Source of the DNA: Falsibacillus albus
GTDB lineage: Bacteria > Bacillota > Bacilli > Bacillales > DSM-25281
Direction: 5' to 3'
NCBI RefSeq assembly: GCF_003668575.1
Contig: NZ_RCVZ01000003.1
Location: 318,430 to 382,429, forward strand
Length of the DNA stretch: 64,000 bases
How positions within the stretch are numbered: the first letter of the stretch is position 1; each line of letters opens with the position of its first letter. The notes beneath the pieces were generated by a model. It ran no database searches. It had not been told where the DNA came from and worked only from the letters and a program-made list of their open reading frames with translations. A program made the position numbers and the translations under genes. Below, piece after piece: positions 9,208 to 18,461 of this stretch.

Positions 9208-10532
9208 TAGTTGAGAGCCCCCTCAAACGCCTTCTTCATGTCTTTCCAAGCTTTATCCGGCGATTTTTCTCCTTTTACGACAGGATTGAAGGCTTCACGT
9301 CCGATGATGGTCTGCAGATCATTATACTTTGCATTATCCATCGGCGGGATGGCATTCGGCACAGCAGCAGCATACGGCTGCAGTGCTGGATTCTTATCGA
9401 AGAAGTCTTTGAATGTTTCATTCGTTGTCAGGTCATCGCGGGCAGGAGGAAGGTTTGTTTTTTCAAGCCACTTCTCATCGTTTTTAGGATTAGAGTATAC
9501 CCATTTGATGAATTTCATCGCAGCTTTCTGCTGATCTTTTGTTGCCGAAGCGTAGATGACCAAACCTTTCGTATCGGCAAATGTTTTCACATTTTTCGTA
9601 TCCATTCCATCCGGAACCGGCGGTGTTGCCAACGTATACGTATCATTGAATTTCATTTTAGGGAATTTGTCTTTCCAATAGCTGATCGTCCATGGGCCGA
9701 TATCCGTAAAGATCCCCAATCCTGTTTCGAAAGGATCTTTTGCTTGTCTCGTCATCAATGCTTTTTCTTTACGAAGGTTATCTACAAAGCTCAAAACCTT
9801 GACTCCCGCTTTGTCATCCCCTGTGAATTTGCTGCCTTCAATGAACTTGTTTCCATCGGAAGCCGCATCATAGAGCATAAAGAAATCAAACCAGCGTTTC
9901 CAGGCAGTCGGATCGACCAGGTCGGCTTTTGCCCATACATATTTGTCTGGAAATTTTTCTTTTAGTTTTTTGGCTACATCCAGCATTTCGCTGTATGTCT
10001 TCGGCGGTTCGTTGTAGCCGAGCTCCTTCAAGATATCCAGTCTCCAGCCAAACAGCATGGCATTGGAATAGATGGGCAAAACATATTGATGGCCGTCGGA
10101 AAATTCCCAGCCCTTCATCGTATTTTCCATATGGCGAGCTTTTTTCACTTCATCCCATCCATCAAGACTATCCAATGGGACGAGCGCTTTACTTTCCGCT
10201 AATTGTGCAGCGAATCCCCGATTTATGTTCTCAGACATCGTTGGAGCGCTTTTTCCGGCAATCGCCGACTGGATGCTCGCCTCTGATGTCGGACTTTCCT
10301 TCATCGGGCTGACCTTAATCTTGATTTTCGGGTTTTCTTTTGTGAATTCTTCTGCTACTTCCTGCCAGTAGACTTGCTGGGTCGGGTTAGGCGCTGCCCA
10401 AAATTCAATGGTCGTAACACCATTTTTGGAAGTCGATTGGCTATTGCTCGTATTTCCTGTACTGCACCCTGCAAGACCTGAAACTGTAAGTGCTCCCGCA
10501 ATCATGACAGATGCAAACTTTTTCATCTTCAT
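9207..10532 (-). CDS. Extracellular solute-binding lipoprotein (sugar ABC importer)
   Basis: 441 residues. Captures a sugar outside the membrane and delivers it to the two permeases downstream. Seen: a lipoprotein signal peptide with lipobox LAGC near residue 22, a Ser/Thr/Asn-rich linker, then a family 1 binding-protein fold (EFWAAPNPTQQVYWQEVAEE ... GIFTDIGPWTISYWKDKFPK). The start at 10532 is preferred because GGAGGGG lies 7 nt upstream; an earlier in-frame start would extend the signal peptide. First gene of the operon, divergent from the LacI regulator. With the GH130 gene downstream, a mannose-containing oligosaccharide is the best guess for the ligand. Confidence 0.9.
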   Translation of the reverse strand: MKMKKFASVMIAGALTVSGLAGCSTGNTSNSQSTSKNGVTTIEFWAAPNPTQQVYWQEVAEEFTKENPKIKIKVSPMKESPTSEASIQSAIAGKSAPTMSENINRGFAAQLAESKALVPLDSLDGWDEVKKARHMENTMKGWEFSDGHQYVLPIYSNAMLFGWRLDILKELGYNEPPKTYSEMLDVAKKLKEKFPDKYVWAKADLVDPTAWKRWFDFFMLYDAASDGNKFIEGSKFTGDDKAGVKVLSFVDNLRKEKALMTRQAKDPFETGLGIFTDIGPWTISYWKDKFPKMKFNDTYTLATPPVPDGMDTKNVKTFADTKGLVIYASATKDQQKAAMKFIKWVYSNPKNDEKWLEKTNLPPARDDLTTNETFKDFFDKNPALQPYAAAVPNAIPPMDNAKYNDLQTIIGREAFNPVVKGEKSPDKAWKDMKKAFEGALN

Positions 10533-10635
10533 CTCGAATCCCCTCCACCTTTTTCCATTTGACAGCAATTATTTGCAGCCAAAAATGACACTATTAAACT
10601 CTAACTTTTAAAAGTACAGTCGGGACCGCCAAAAA

Positions 10636-10649
10636 TGTTAGCGCTATCA
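10636..10649. promoter_or_regulatory. cre site (CcpA) upstream of the sugar importer operon
   Basis: TGTTAGCGCTATCA matches the catabolite-response consensus TGWNANCGNTNWCA at every defined position. It lies 104 bp before the binding-protein start, near where transcription should begin, so glucose repression is expected. Confidence 0.8.
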
Positions 10650-10725
10650 TTTATACAGAAAAAATTTTATACTGTATGTATAAATTCTATAACTTGTATC
10701 AACAGCTCCCAACTAATTACAAACA

Positions 10726-10742
10726 TTACAATTATTTTGTAA
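10726..10742. promoter_or_regulatory. Possible second operator for the LacI regulator
   Basis: TTACAA (10726-10731) and TTGTAA (10737-10742) form an inverted repeat with the same half-site as the palindrome at 10853. The spacing differs, so this is a weaker call. Confidence 0.4.
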
Positions 10743-10838
10743 TGTATAAATCATCTTTACAAACTCATTATTACACCACTTTTTTATAAAGTCAATTGGA
10801 TTTCACAATAAAAGTCGATTTACCAGCATATAAATTAG

Positions 10839-10867
10839 TTGATATATGCATTTTGTAACGTTACAAT
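10839..10867 (+). promoter_or_regulatory. Promoter and operator of the LacI-family gene
   Basis: TTGATA (10839-10844) and TACAAT (10862-10867) are spaced 17 bp. The perfect palindrome TTGTAACGTTACAA (10853-10866), with the central CG typical of LacI-family operators, covers the -10 box. This suggests the regulator represses itself and perhaps the divergent operon. Confidence 0.75.
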
Positions 10868-10913
10868 ATTAATTACAAGAAAGTGACGAAATTCGATAGA
10901 TAAGGAAGTTTGA

Positions 10914-11945
10914 ATGGATATGGACAGAAAAAAAACGAAAGTAACCATGCAAGACATCGCCGATCATCTCAAAATATCAAAAAATTCGGTTTCGCAGGCA
11001 TTAACCGGAAAACCCGGAGTGAGTGAAGCGACAAGAAAACTGGTTGAAACAACTGCGGAGGAATTAGGATACCAATACACAAAACCCCGCAAACAAACAG
11101 AAGACACAAATCAGCATCCGAAAAACATCGCCTTGATCGCATCGGAGTATGCTTTTTCACTAAAGAGTTTTTTTGGAGAAATTTATTTAAGCATTGAAAA
11201 AGAGGTCAAAAAACGAGGGATGAATCTTTTCATTGAATCCGTCCAGATTGATGCCAGCCAGGAAAGCCGTTTGCCAGAACTGCTTAAGAACCATGAGATC
11301 GATGGAATCCTTGTCCTCTCCCATGTTACGACCGACTATATCATTTCATTGATCAACACCGGCAAGCCAGTCGTACTCATCGATCATCATGATCCGCTTC
11401 TGCAAGCTGACGCCATTTTAACCAATAATCGATTCGGTGCTTATAATGCGGTCAAACATTTAATAGAGGACGGACACAAAGAGATCGCGTTTATCGGCGA
11501 CGTCGAAAAATCACCAAGCTATCAAGAGAGGCTCGAGGGATATTCATTAGCCTTAAAACGGCACAACCTGGTCATGAATCCTGATTATATTTACTCTTCT
11601 ATAAAGGAAGAACAGCCGAATATATTTGAGATTATCTTTCAATCAAAAGAATTGCCCACCGCTTGGTTTTGTGTAAATGATGGCTTCGGTTTCCACGTTC
11701 TATCCGGACTACAGCAAAAAGGAATTTCCGTCCCTGATGAGGCGGCGGTTTGCAGCTTTGATAATGGACAATTATCTCAAATCTCGACGCCTAAAATTAC
11801 CACAATGGATATTGACTTGAACTATTTTGGCCGAAAATCCGTCGAACAGCTCCTATGGCGGATGGACCATAAGGATGAACCATTTCAGGAAATCCTGCTC
11901 TCGCCAGAACTGCTAGTAAGAGGCTCGACTTTAAAAGGTGAATAA
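10914..11945 (+). CDS. LacI family transcriptional regulator
   Basis: 343 residues. Seen: N-terminal helix-turn-helix (VTMQDIADHLKISKNSVSQA, residues 11-30), hinge region with ELGYQY, then a periplasmic-binding-protein-like sensor domain (NIALIASEY ... DGILVLSHV ... ERLEGYSLAL ... VCSFDN). It is divergent from the ABC/DUF1861/GH130 genes, so it very likely controls them and senses a sugar or sugar phosphate derived from the imported substrate. The -10 box overlaps its probable operator. Confidence 0.9.
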   Translation: MDMDRKKTKVTMQDIADHLKISKNSVSQALTGKPGVSEATRKLVETTAEELGYQYTKPRKQTEDTNQHPKNIALIASEYAFSLKSFFGEIYLSIEKEVKKRGMNLFIESVQIDASQESRLPELLKNHEIDGILVLSHVTTDYIISLINTGKPVVLIDHHDPLLQADAILTNNRFGAYNAVKHLIEDGHKEIAFIGDVEKSPSYQERLEGYSLALKRHNLVMNPDYIYSSIKEEQPNIFEIIFQSKELPTAWFCVNDGFGFHVLSGLQQKGISVPDEAAVCSFDNGQLSQISTPKITTMDIDLNYFGRKSVEQLLWRMDHKDEPFQEILLSPELLVRGSTLKGE

Positions 11946-11952
11946 TGTATCG

Positions 11953-11984
11953 AACCCGCCACATCATTGTGGCGGGTTTCTTTC
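11953..11984 (+). terminator. Terminator of the LacI-family gene
   Basis: Perfect 11-bp arms AACCCGCCACA / TGTGGCGGGTT with a 4-nt loop, followed by TTTCTTTC, 8 bp after the stop codon. Confidence 0.85.
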
Positions 11985-12052
11985 ACACCGGATACCCTAT
12001 TCTGCTTGTTCATGGTCATTTCCTAGAAGTGATGAAAAAATGATCCCTTAAA

Positions 12053-12099
12053 TAAAAAACACAACCCGCCAGAATCTCTTCTGGTAAGCTGTGTTTTTT
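12053..12099 (-). terminator. Terminator of the ftsE-ftsX-M23 genes
   Basis: On the minus strand AAAAACACA and CCAGAA arms pair across the loop and run into a T-tract, 14 bp after the stop of the M23 gene. Confidence 0.8.
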
Positions 12100-12112
12100 G
12101 TAAAACTTCAAA

Positions 12113-13414
12113 TTAGAAATTAATATATTTACGTGGGTTCACGGCATTTGTTTTGTCCGCATTCCAAGGTCCTTCATGGATTTCAAAGTGCAAATGCTGC
12201 CCGGTAGATTCGCCGGTAGATCCCATGATACCGATTTGCTGGCCTTTAGCGACTGTTGCACCTGTGCCGACCATACGGCTTCTCATATGGGCATAGACAG
12301 TCGTATATAGCTGGCCGTTGATAGAATGTGAGATGAAAATACAATTTCCATAGCTGGAAGATAGGTATGAACGAATGACAACCCCATCAGCAGCAGCTAC
12401 GATCGGAACCGTACCACCTCTTGCAATGTCGACTCCTGGATGTTTTTCTCCCCAGCGCATACCGAATTCGGAGGAGATGTATCCGTCAGCCGGACGTGTG
12501 AAGATTCCTGATTGGATGGCAGGAAGATTAACGCTTCCACCACCATCGGAGCTAGAGCTGGACTGAGAATGAGACTGCGCAGCAGCCAAACGTTGCTGTT
12601 CTGCAATGCGGCGCTGTCTTTCAAGCTCAGCCTGATGGTTTTTTTCCAATTGGATCGCCTTTTGAATAGCAGCTTCCTGATCTTTCAATAAGCCCTGCTC
12701 TTCCTCTAAAGACATTTTTTCATCTTCAAGGTGCTTTTGCTGCTTAGCAAGCTCTTTCATCATTTCGTTTTTCTTTACTTTTTGAGAATTTAGGTGTGCT
12801 TTCATCGCATTCAAGTCACTCAGCATATTTTGGAGGTCTTGCAGCTTTTTCTCAACGGATGTCTGCTTTTCTTCCAATGTTGCTTGGTCGCGCTTCTGCT
12901 CTTCAATGATTTGCTTGTCCGCATTGACAAGAGTCGTTACAGCGGATGCGCGGTCGATGAAGTCGCTAAAACTTTCAGCTCCTAAAAGGACGTCCAAATA
13001 ATTAACAGAACCGCCTTTTGTTTGAATGGAACGTGCGCGCTGTTTTAAAAGTTCATTACGTTCTGCAATGCGCTTTTTCAAATCGGCAATTTCCGCTTTT
13101 AGCTTTTCGATTTGATCTTTCGTTTTGGCGATTTCATCTTCTTTATCTTTGATTTTTTGATCCGTATCAGCGATCGCGATATCTAGCTTCCCGATTTCCT
13201 CTTTCAGATCTACCTGATCGTTTTTGACCTTTTCAATCTCTGATTTTTTCGAAGTAATATTTGTATCTACCGTTGATTGTTTTTCATGGATATTATCTTG
13301 CTGGCTTTTTAAATCCGAAAGCTTGGATGCGCTTGCACCATTTCCGTATACAAACATCCCGCTCAATCCAAGAGTAGCAGCTAAAGTCAGTGAAAGTAAT
13401 TTCCGTCTTCTCAC
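12113..13414 (-). CDS. M23 peptidase with coiled coil (EnvC/CwlO-like partner of FtsEX)
   Basis: 433 residues. Secreted cell-wall protein. Order: signal peptide ending near ASA (about residue 30), a long heptad-rich coiled coil (about 31-270), a Ser/Gly-rich linker, then a LytM/M23 domain. The zinc ligands look complete: HPGVDI, YAHM and HLHFE, so it may be an active endopeptidase and not only an activator. The start is a GTG at 13414, with AAAGGGG 7 nt upstream; an in-frame ATG at 13447 lacks this. It follows ftsX by 129 bp. FtsEX proteins control cell-wall hydrolases through coiled-coil partners, which is the likely role here. Confidence 0.85.
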   Translation of the reverse strand: MRRRKLLSLTLAATLGLSGMFVYGNGASASKLSDLKSQQDNIHEKQSTVDTNITSKKSEIEKVKNDQVDLKEEIGKLDIAIADTDQKIKDKEDEIAKTKDQIEKLKAEIADLKKRIAERNELLKQRARSIQTKGGSVNYLDVLLGAESFSDFIDRASAVTTLVNADKQIIEEQKRDQATLEEKQTSVEKKLQDLQNMLSDLNAMKAHLNSQKVKKNEMMKELAKQQKHLEDEKMSLEEEQGLLKDQEAAIQKAIQLEKNHQAELERQRRIAEQQRLAAAQSHSQSSSSSDGGGSVNLPAIQSGIFTRPADGYISSEFGMRWGEKHPGVDIARGGTVPIVAAADGVVIRSYLSSSYGNCIFISHSINGQLYTTVYAHMRSRMVGTGATVAKGQQIGIMGSTGESTGQHLHFEIHEGPWNADKTNAVNPRKYINF

Positions 13415-13543
13415 GTCTTTTCCCCTTTCTGTCCTTACACTTCTCATGTTTTTCTTTGTATTTATGAAACTTTTAACCTATGTTTTACGTCGATATGTAT
13501 AGGGAACAATTATACTAATTGCTCCCTTAAAACCTTTGACTTC

Positions 13544-14428
13544 CTAAACTTTCAAGAATCTGCGGATGCTCATCATGCTGCCCCATCCGCCGATGATGGC
13601 GCCCATCAAGATCAAGATGCCGCTGACTTCATATACAAATGGTGCAAAGTCGAGCACTTTAATGAAATGGCTGTGAAGCTTTGGTTCAATGTAGTCATAC
13701 GCATAGCGATAACCGGTAATGACAATGACGATCGGGAAAATCGATCCGAGAATCCCAAGCCAAAAGCCTTCCAAGAGAAATGGCCAGCGGATGAACCAAT
13801 TCGTCGCTCCAACCAGCTTCATAATTTCGATTTCCGTCCTGCGGGCGAAAATGGTGATCTTGATCGTGTTGGAAATTAAGAACATCGCTGTAAACAATAA
13901 TCCGATAATGAGGACCAATCCAACATTACGGCTGTATTTTAAAAACTTGAACAGCTTGTCAATCTTGTTGGCTCCGTATTCCACTTGGGCCACATTTTTA
14001 TATTTCATGATTTTTTTCGCTGCAATCGCTGTGTCTGTTGGATTCTTCGTTTTTACGATAAACACGTCATACAATGGGTTATCTTGTTTGAATAAGTCAA
14101 AGTCACTTCCCATATCCTTGATCAAGTTTTTCAATTCCGTTTGCTTGGAGGAAAACTTGACCGATTGTACCTGATCGATTCCTTCGATTTGCTTTTTAAG
14201 CGCAACTTCATCCGCTTGCTTTGCTGTCAAATCGATATGAACACGAATTTCGACGTCCTTTTCGATATCCGATGCCACTTTATTCATGTTCATCATAATG
14301 ACGAAGAAAACCCCAACCAATAATAATGTCACTGTCACTGCACTGACGGAAGCGAACGTCATCCATCCGTTCCGGCTTAAGCTTTTAAAACTTTCCCTAA
14401 AGTGACGTCCAAGTGTTCTAATCTTCAT
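13544..14428 (-). CDS. ftsX: Cell division ABC transporter permease FtsX
   Basis: 294 residues. Membrane half of FtsEX, which transmits ATP hydrolysis across the membrane to wall hydrolases. Seen: cytoplasmic N-terminus (RESFKSLSRNGWMTFASVSA), one membrane helix near residues 23-45, an extracellular domain (about 46-150), then three further helices (from about VGLVLIIGLLFTAMFLI). The start at 14428 overlaps the end of ftsE by 11 bp and has GGGGTG upstream. Confidence 0.93.
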   Translation of the reverse strand: MKIRTLGRHFRESFKSLSRNGWMTFASVSAVTVTLLLVGVFFVIMMNMNKVASDIEKDVEIRVHIDLTAKQADEVALKKQIEGIDQVQSVKFSSKQTELKNLIKDMGSDFDLFKQDNPLYDVFIVKTKNPTDTAIAAKKIMKYKNVAQVEYGANKIDKLFKFLKYSRNVGLVLIIGLLFTAMFLISNTIKITIFARRTEIEIMKLVGATNWFIRWPFLLEGFWLGILGSIFPIVIVITGYRYAYDYIEPKLHSHFIKVLDFAPFVYEVSGILILMGAIIGGWGSMMSIRRFLKV

Positions 14429-15107
14429 ATCCGTAGTCACCCCGCTGCTCATCACGGACAATCTTACCGTTTTCAATGGCAATCACTCGATGCCTGATCG
14501 TATTGACTATTTCACGGTTGTGGGTAGCCATGACCACTGTTGTCCCTCTCGTGTTGATTTCTTCAAAAAGATTCATAATATCCCAAGAAGTTTCTGGATC
14601 CAGATTCCCTGTAGGCTCATCCGCAATGACGACTTTCGGGGAATTTACGATGGAACGCGCGATGGAAATCCGCTGCTGCTCCCCTCCTGACAGTTCATTC
14701 GGGAACATACGGGCCTTATGCTTCAGACCAACGAGGTCAAGCACTTCCATGACACGTTTTTTAATATACTTTGGCTGCTCCTCGATTACCTCAAGGGCAT
14801 ACGCAATATTTTCATAGATGGTCAACGTTGGAAGCAATTTAAAGTCCTGGAAGACAACACCTATATTCCTTCTTAAGTAAGGTACACGGCTGCTTTTTAA
14901 TTTTTCCAAATTGACACCACTCACAACAATGGATCCTTTTGTAGGTCTTTCTTCTCGGTACATCATCTTGATGAACGTCGATTTACCGGCACCACTCGGG
15001 CCGACTACATAGACAAATTCGCCTTGTTTGATGTGAACGTTAATCCCGTTCGCAGCCATAATCCCATTCGGGTATTTTTTATGGACATCCTGCATATCAA
15101 TCATCAT
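14418..15107 (-). CDS. ftsE: Cell division ATP-binding protein FtsE
   Basis: 229 residues. ATPase half of FtsEX. Seen: Walker A GPSGAGKST (about 36-44), Q-loop VVFQDFKLLP, signature LSGGEQQR, Walker B VVIADEPTGNLD and switch His in MATHN. In B. subtilis FtsEX activates the wall endopeptidase CwlO for cylinder elongation; here the partner may be the M23 protein encoded just downstream. Confidence 0.95.
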   Translation of the reverse strand: MMIDMQDVHKKYPNGIMAANGINVHIKQGEFVYVVGPSGAGKSTFIKMMYREERPTKGSIVVSGVNLEKLKSSRVPYLRRNIGVVFQDFKLLPTLTIYENIAYALEVIEEQPKYIKKRVMEVLDLVGLKHKARMFPNELSGGEQQRISIARSIVNSPKVVIADEPTGNLDPETSWDIMNLFEEINTRGTTVVMATHNREIVNTIRHRVIAIENGKIVRDEQRGDYGYED

Positions 15108-15525
15108 TAATCACCTATTATTCTCATTATGTGTATAGTCCGTGAAGTTAGTAATATATAACTATATCAAAATTTTAAAATAGTCTGTTAATCGTGTATG
15201 TAGATGTTTACCAATTCTTAATATTCGACAAGAAAACGCATAATCCTTGTTGAATCTTATCGAATTTTTGGCACAACCTCATTATAACATCCTCGCTTTG
15301 CATGTTAAGGGTAATTTTTATTACAGTTTTATTTCAAGATGCTAAATTTTTGGTAATTATTCGACATGTAGGATAAATAACCCATTTTAGTAGGGATTAA
15401 GATGAGTTTTCTGGTGCGAGGCTCCAGAGTCTAGCACCTTCCATTCCTCGGAGCTCATTGGAGTATTTTACAACACGCTTTAATCCAATAAAAAATGGCC
15501 CATAGGATCATAGGCCACTTCATAA

Positions 15526-15864
15526 TTACTTTTTCTTTGACAGCCACTTGGCAACCATTTTGGCATCGTCGCCTTTGATGACTCCTTTAGGCATTTGCCC
15601 TTTACCGTTTTGAATGATGAGCAAAATTTGATCTTCGGTGTATCTTGAGCCAACTTTTTGCAAGTTAGGGCCAAATCCGCCTTCCAGGTTGTTCCCATGG
15701 CAAGTTGAACATTTTTGCTTGAATATTTTCGCAGCCGGATCACCGGAGCTTGCCGTTTCCGTGGAGTCTCCTCCACCATTTTGGGAGTTATCATTACCGC
15801 TTCCGCAAGCCGCAAGACCCATGATCAGAGCGGCTCCCAGAACAATGGATAATAGCTTTTTCAT
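15526..15864 (-). CDS. cccB: Cytochrome c-551, lipoprotein (CccB)
   Basis: 112 residues. Membrane-anchored electron carrier on the outer face of the cytoplasmic membrane. Seen: lipoprotein signal with LAAC (Cys near 20), a Gly/Ser/Asn-rich linker, haem motif CSTCH near residue 52, and the distal Met ligand region GQMPKG. Ribosome site AAAGGAGG lies 7 nt upstream. The order prfB-yvjA-cccB-ftsE is as I recall it from B. subtilis. Confidence 0.92.
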   Translation of the reverse strand: MKKLLSIVLGAALIMGLAACGSGNDNSQNGGGDSTETASSGDPAAKIFKQKCSTCHGNNLEGGFGPNLQKVGSRYTEDQILLIIQNGKGQMPKGVIKGDDAKMVAKWLSKKK

Positions 15865-15908
15865 GTGTTTCCTCCTTTGAAACCCTCAATGATTAAATTA
15901 TACCAATT

Positions 15909-16775
15909 CTATGCTTCATTGAAACCTTCCCCAACTACTTCGGAGGCATCCGTCACAACAATGAAAGCAGTCGGGTCAATGCTTCTCACCAATTGTTTCA
16001 ATTTGGTGAATTCGGTTTGATCGACGACACACATTAGGATCGGTCTTTCACTGTCTGTATAACCCCCGTATGCAGATAGTTTTGTCACTCCGCGGTCGAT
16101 CTTATTCAAAATTCCTTCGCGCACTTCATCTTTGCGGTTAGTAATGATCAAGGCCATTTTCGAACGGCCGAATCCGATTTGAACAAGATCGATTGTTTTG
16201 CTTGTTACGTATAATCCGATTAAAGCATATAGTCCTTTTTCTACATTAAAGACGATGGCAGCCGAGAGGACAATCAAACCGTCGATCATCGCGACTGATC
16301 TTCCGAGCGTAAAGCCTGTAAATTTAGTGATGATTTGCGCCGCTAAGTCCGTTCCCCCAGTCGAGGCTTTTCCCCTGAAGACAATGCCGAGTCCGAGACC
16401 GACGCCGATTCCGCCAAAAAGCGCACCTAAAAGCGGATTATTCGTCCAAGGTTCCCAATCCCTTGTCAAATAGACAACAAAAGGAAGGAAAATCGTACCC
16501 ACCAGCGTTTTGTAACCAAATTGAAGTCCCAAAAAGATGAGGCCAGCGATAAAAAGAGGAATGTTCAATGCCCATTGGACATATGCCGGTTCCCAGCCTA
16601 GAAGTCCTTTTAAAATCGTACTGATGCCGCTCACTCCGCCTGACGCAACTTCGTTAGGAAGCAAAAATACGTTGAAAGCGATAGCGACGATCGATGAACC
16701 GATAACGACTTGAATATATTCTGAAAGCTTCTGCCACTTCGGATTGCTTTCGTGATTCCCTTTTCTTTTTTTCAT
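15909..16775 (-). CDS. yvjA: YitT family membrane protein (YvjA-like)
   Basis: 288 residues. Seen: about five to six membrane helices in the first 190 residues (DUF161/YitT type, with FLLPNEVASGGVSGISTIL and RGKASTGGTDL), then a C-terminal soluble DUF2179 domain (SYGGYTDSERPILMCVVDQTE in part). Molecular function is not known for the family. The gene symbol follows position next to cccB and prfB. Ribosome site AAGGAG lies upstream. Confidence 0.85.
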   Translation of the reverse strand: MKKRKGNHESNPKWQKLSEYIQVVIGSSIVAIAFNVFLLPNEVASGGVSGISTILKGLLGWEPAYVQWALNIPLFIAGLIFLGLQFGYKTLVGTIFLPFVVYLTRDWEPWTNNPLLGALFGGIGVGLGLGIVFRGKASTGGTDLAAQIITKFTGFTLGRSVAMIDGLIVLSAAIVFNVEKGLYALIGLYVTSKTIDLVQIGFGRSKMALIITNRKDEVREGILNKIDRGVTKLSAYGGYTDSERPILMCVVDQTEFTKLKQLVRSIDPTAFIVVTDASEVVGEGFNEA

Positions 16776-16941
16776 GATTATGTGCTCCTTTGATGCATTT
16801 ATCGATTATTGCCGAAGTGAGTATAGCACGGAGAACATTGGGTGTAAATGCCAATAAGATAACGTGTTAAAGTGTTAAACCGACTCATTTTTAGGATGTT
16901 CCAAAACAGAAAAACCATGCGCGGAAATAGGGGTGGCACTT

Positions 16942-16961
16942 TGGTGACAGGCACCAGGGTG
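16942..16961 (+). repeat. Single GGTGACAGGCACC motif
   Basis: Contains GGTGACAGGCACC, one half of the palindrome seen at 1898-1944, with a degenerate partner GTGGCAC just upstream. Confidence 0.6.
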
Positions 16962-16984
16962 GAGGGTTGGAGTCCGCCATTTAG

Positions 16985-17085
16985 GTTTTTGCGCGCAATT
17001 TGTTTTTTTTGCGCCTATATCTGAATTTTTGCGCCTTTCTTTGGTTTTTTTGCGCGTTAATCAGATTAATTGCGCGTAAAATGAA
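16985..17085. repeat. Array of TTTTGCGC units at 20-21 bp period
   Basis: GCGC preceded by a T-run begins at 16991, 17011, 17031, 17052 and 17072, so steps are 20, 20, 21 and 20 bp. Units share the start but not the rest. A related seven-unit array lies at 57075-57210. It fills the gap downstream of prfB. Confidence 0.8.
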
Positions 17086-17170
17086 ATTATTGGTTTTCCA
17101 TTGAAAACGCAGAAGTCTTTTGTAATCCGCTGCAATAGACAGTGTCGAATTTTTATTTTTCAACACACAT

Positions 17171-17206
17171 AAAAAAACAGCTGTTTCCCCAAAGGAAACA
17201 GCTGCT
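17171..17206 (-). terminator. Terminator of prfB
   Basis: Arms CAGCTGTTTCC (17178-17188) and GGAAACAGCTG (17194-17204) followed on the minus strand by seven T residues, just after the prfB stop. Confidence 0.88.
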
Positions 17207-17216
17207 TCAAACTGTA

Positions 17217-18318
17217 TTAAGATATGCGAGAACGCAGGTATGCGTTTATGAAGCTGTCAAGGTCGCCGTCCATGACCGCCTGGACATTTCCCATTTCTGT
17301 ATTGGTGCGGTGGTCCTTCACCATGGAGTACGGATGGAAGACGTAAGAGCGGATTTGGCTTCCCCAGCCGATTTCTTTTTGCTCCCCGCGGATTTCGAGC
17401 AATTCTTTTTCCTGCTCTTCGATCTTGCGTTGATAAAGCTTGGCATTCAGCATTTTCATCGCCTGGTCGCGGTTTTTGATCTGTGAGCGCTCGGATTGGC
17501 ACGAAACGACGACGCCGGTCGGGATGTGAGTGATCCGAACGGCAGAATCCGTCGTATTGATATGCTGACCGCCGGCGCCGCTTGCACGATACGTATCGAC
17601 TTTCAGATCCTCGGTGCGGATGTCGATTTCGATGTCGTCATTCAGCTCCGGCATCACTTCACAAGAAACGAATGAAGTATGGCGGCGTCCTGATGAATCA
17701 AACGGCGAAATGCGGACAAGACGGTGAACCCCTTTTTCCGCTTTCAAGTAGCCGTAAGCATTGTGCCCTTTAATAAGAAGCGTCACGCTTTTAATTCCAG
17801 CTTCGTCGCCAGGGAGGTAATCAAGTGTCTCCACCTTGAAGCCTTTTTTCTCCGCCCAGCGTGTATACATGCGAAGAAGCATCGAACCCCAATCCTGCGA
17901 CTCTGTTCCGCCTGCTCCTGGATGAAGTTCCAGGATGGCGTTGTTTTTATCGTATGGCTCGCTTAAAAGGAGCTGCAGCTCATATTCATTCAAACGTTTG
18001 ATTAAATCCTTCAATTCCGTTTCCAGCTCTTCACGCAGATCCGGATCGTCTTCTTCTTTTACCAAATCATGAGTGACTTCAAGGTTTTCCTGCGTTTCCA
18101 CCATGTCGTTATACTCATTGACCAGATCCTTCAATCCATTGGCCTCATTGATGATGCCTTGTGCTGCCTGCTGGTCGTTCCAAAAGTTCGGGTCGAGCAT
18201 GACTTCATCCAGCTCGGCAATGCGCGCCTCTTTGTTTTCTAAGTCAAAGAGACCCCCTGAAGTCCGCTAATATCTTAGCTGTTCTCTCTAACTCTGTACG
18301 AATCTCGAATAATTCCAT
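17217..18318 (-). CDS. prfB: Peptide chain release factor 2, with programmed +1 frameshift
   Basis: 366 residues after frameshifting. RF2 ends translation at UAA and UGA codons. The reading frame starts at an ATG (18318) after GAGGTG, encodes about 24 residues, then meets an in-frame TGA (18246-18244). Just before it are AGGGGG (internal Shine-Dalgarno) and the slippery codon CTT, so the sequence AGGGGGTCTCTTTGAC is the classical RF2 autoregulatory site. After a +1 shift, translation continues to 17217. Seen downstream: SPF tripeptide in RISPFDSSG (stop recognition) and [10 protein letters not shown] with the catalytic GGQ loop. When RF2 is scarce the ribosome shifts and makes more. Confidence 0.96.
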
Positions 18319-18341
18319 TCCAATCACCTCTATAAATAGTG

Positions 18342-18368
18342 ACCCTGCCCCATGGTGCCTGTCACCAA
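18342..18368. repeat. Degenerate GGTGACAGGCACC palindrome
   Basis: GGTGCCTGTCACC (18355-18367) with a poor partner GTGACCCTGCCCC. It lies between secA and prfB, 24 bp upstream of the prfB start. Confidence 0.6.
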
Positions 18369-18391
18369 AGGTTGTGGGCCCGGTTTACACC

Positions 18392-18426
18392 AAAATAAAG
18401 TGAAGGAGGGAATGCCCCCTTCACCA
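18392..18426 (-). terminator. Terminator of secA
   Basis: GTGAAGG-A-GGG / CCCCC-TTCAC hairpin with AATG loop, followed on the minus strand by TTTATTTT. Confidence 0.75.
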
Positions 18427-18461
18427 TTCATCGTTTCGTGTTGTTCACGTTTGATTATATA

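Noticed and set aside
16981-17166. Lys/Arg/Asn-rich open frame of 61 codons after prfB
   Set aside because: Its composition comes from the TTTTGCGC array; no start signal.
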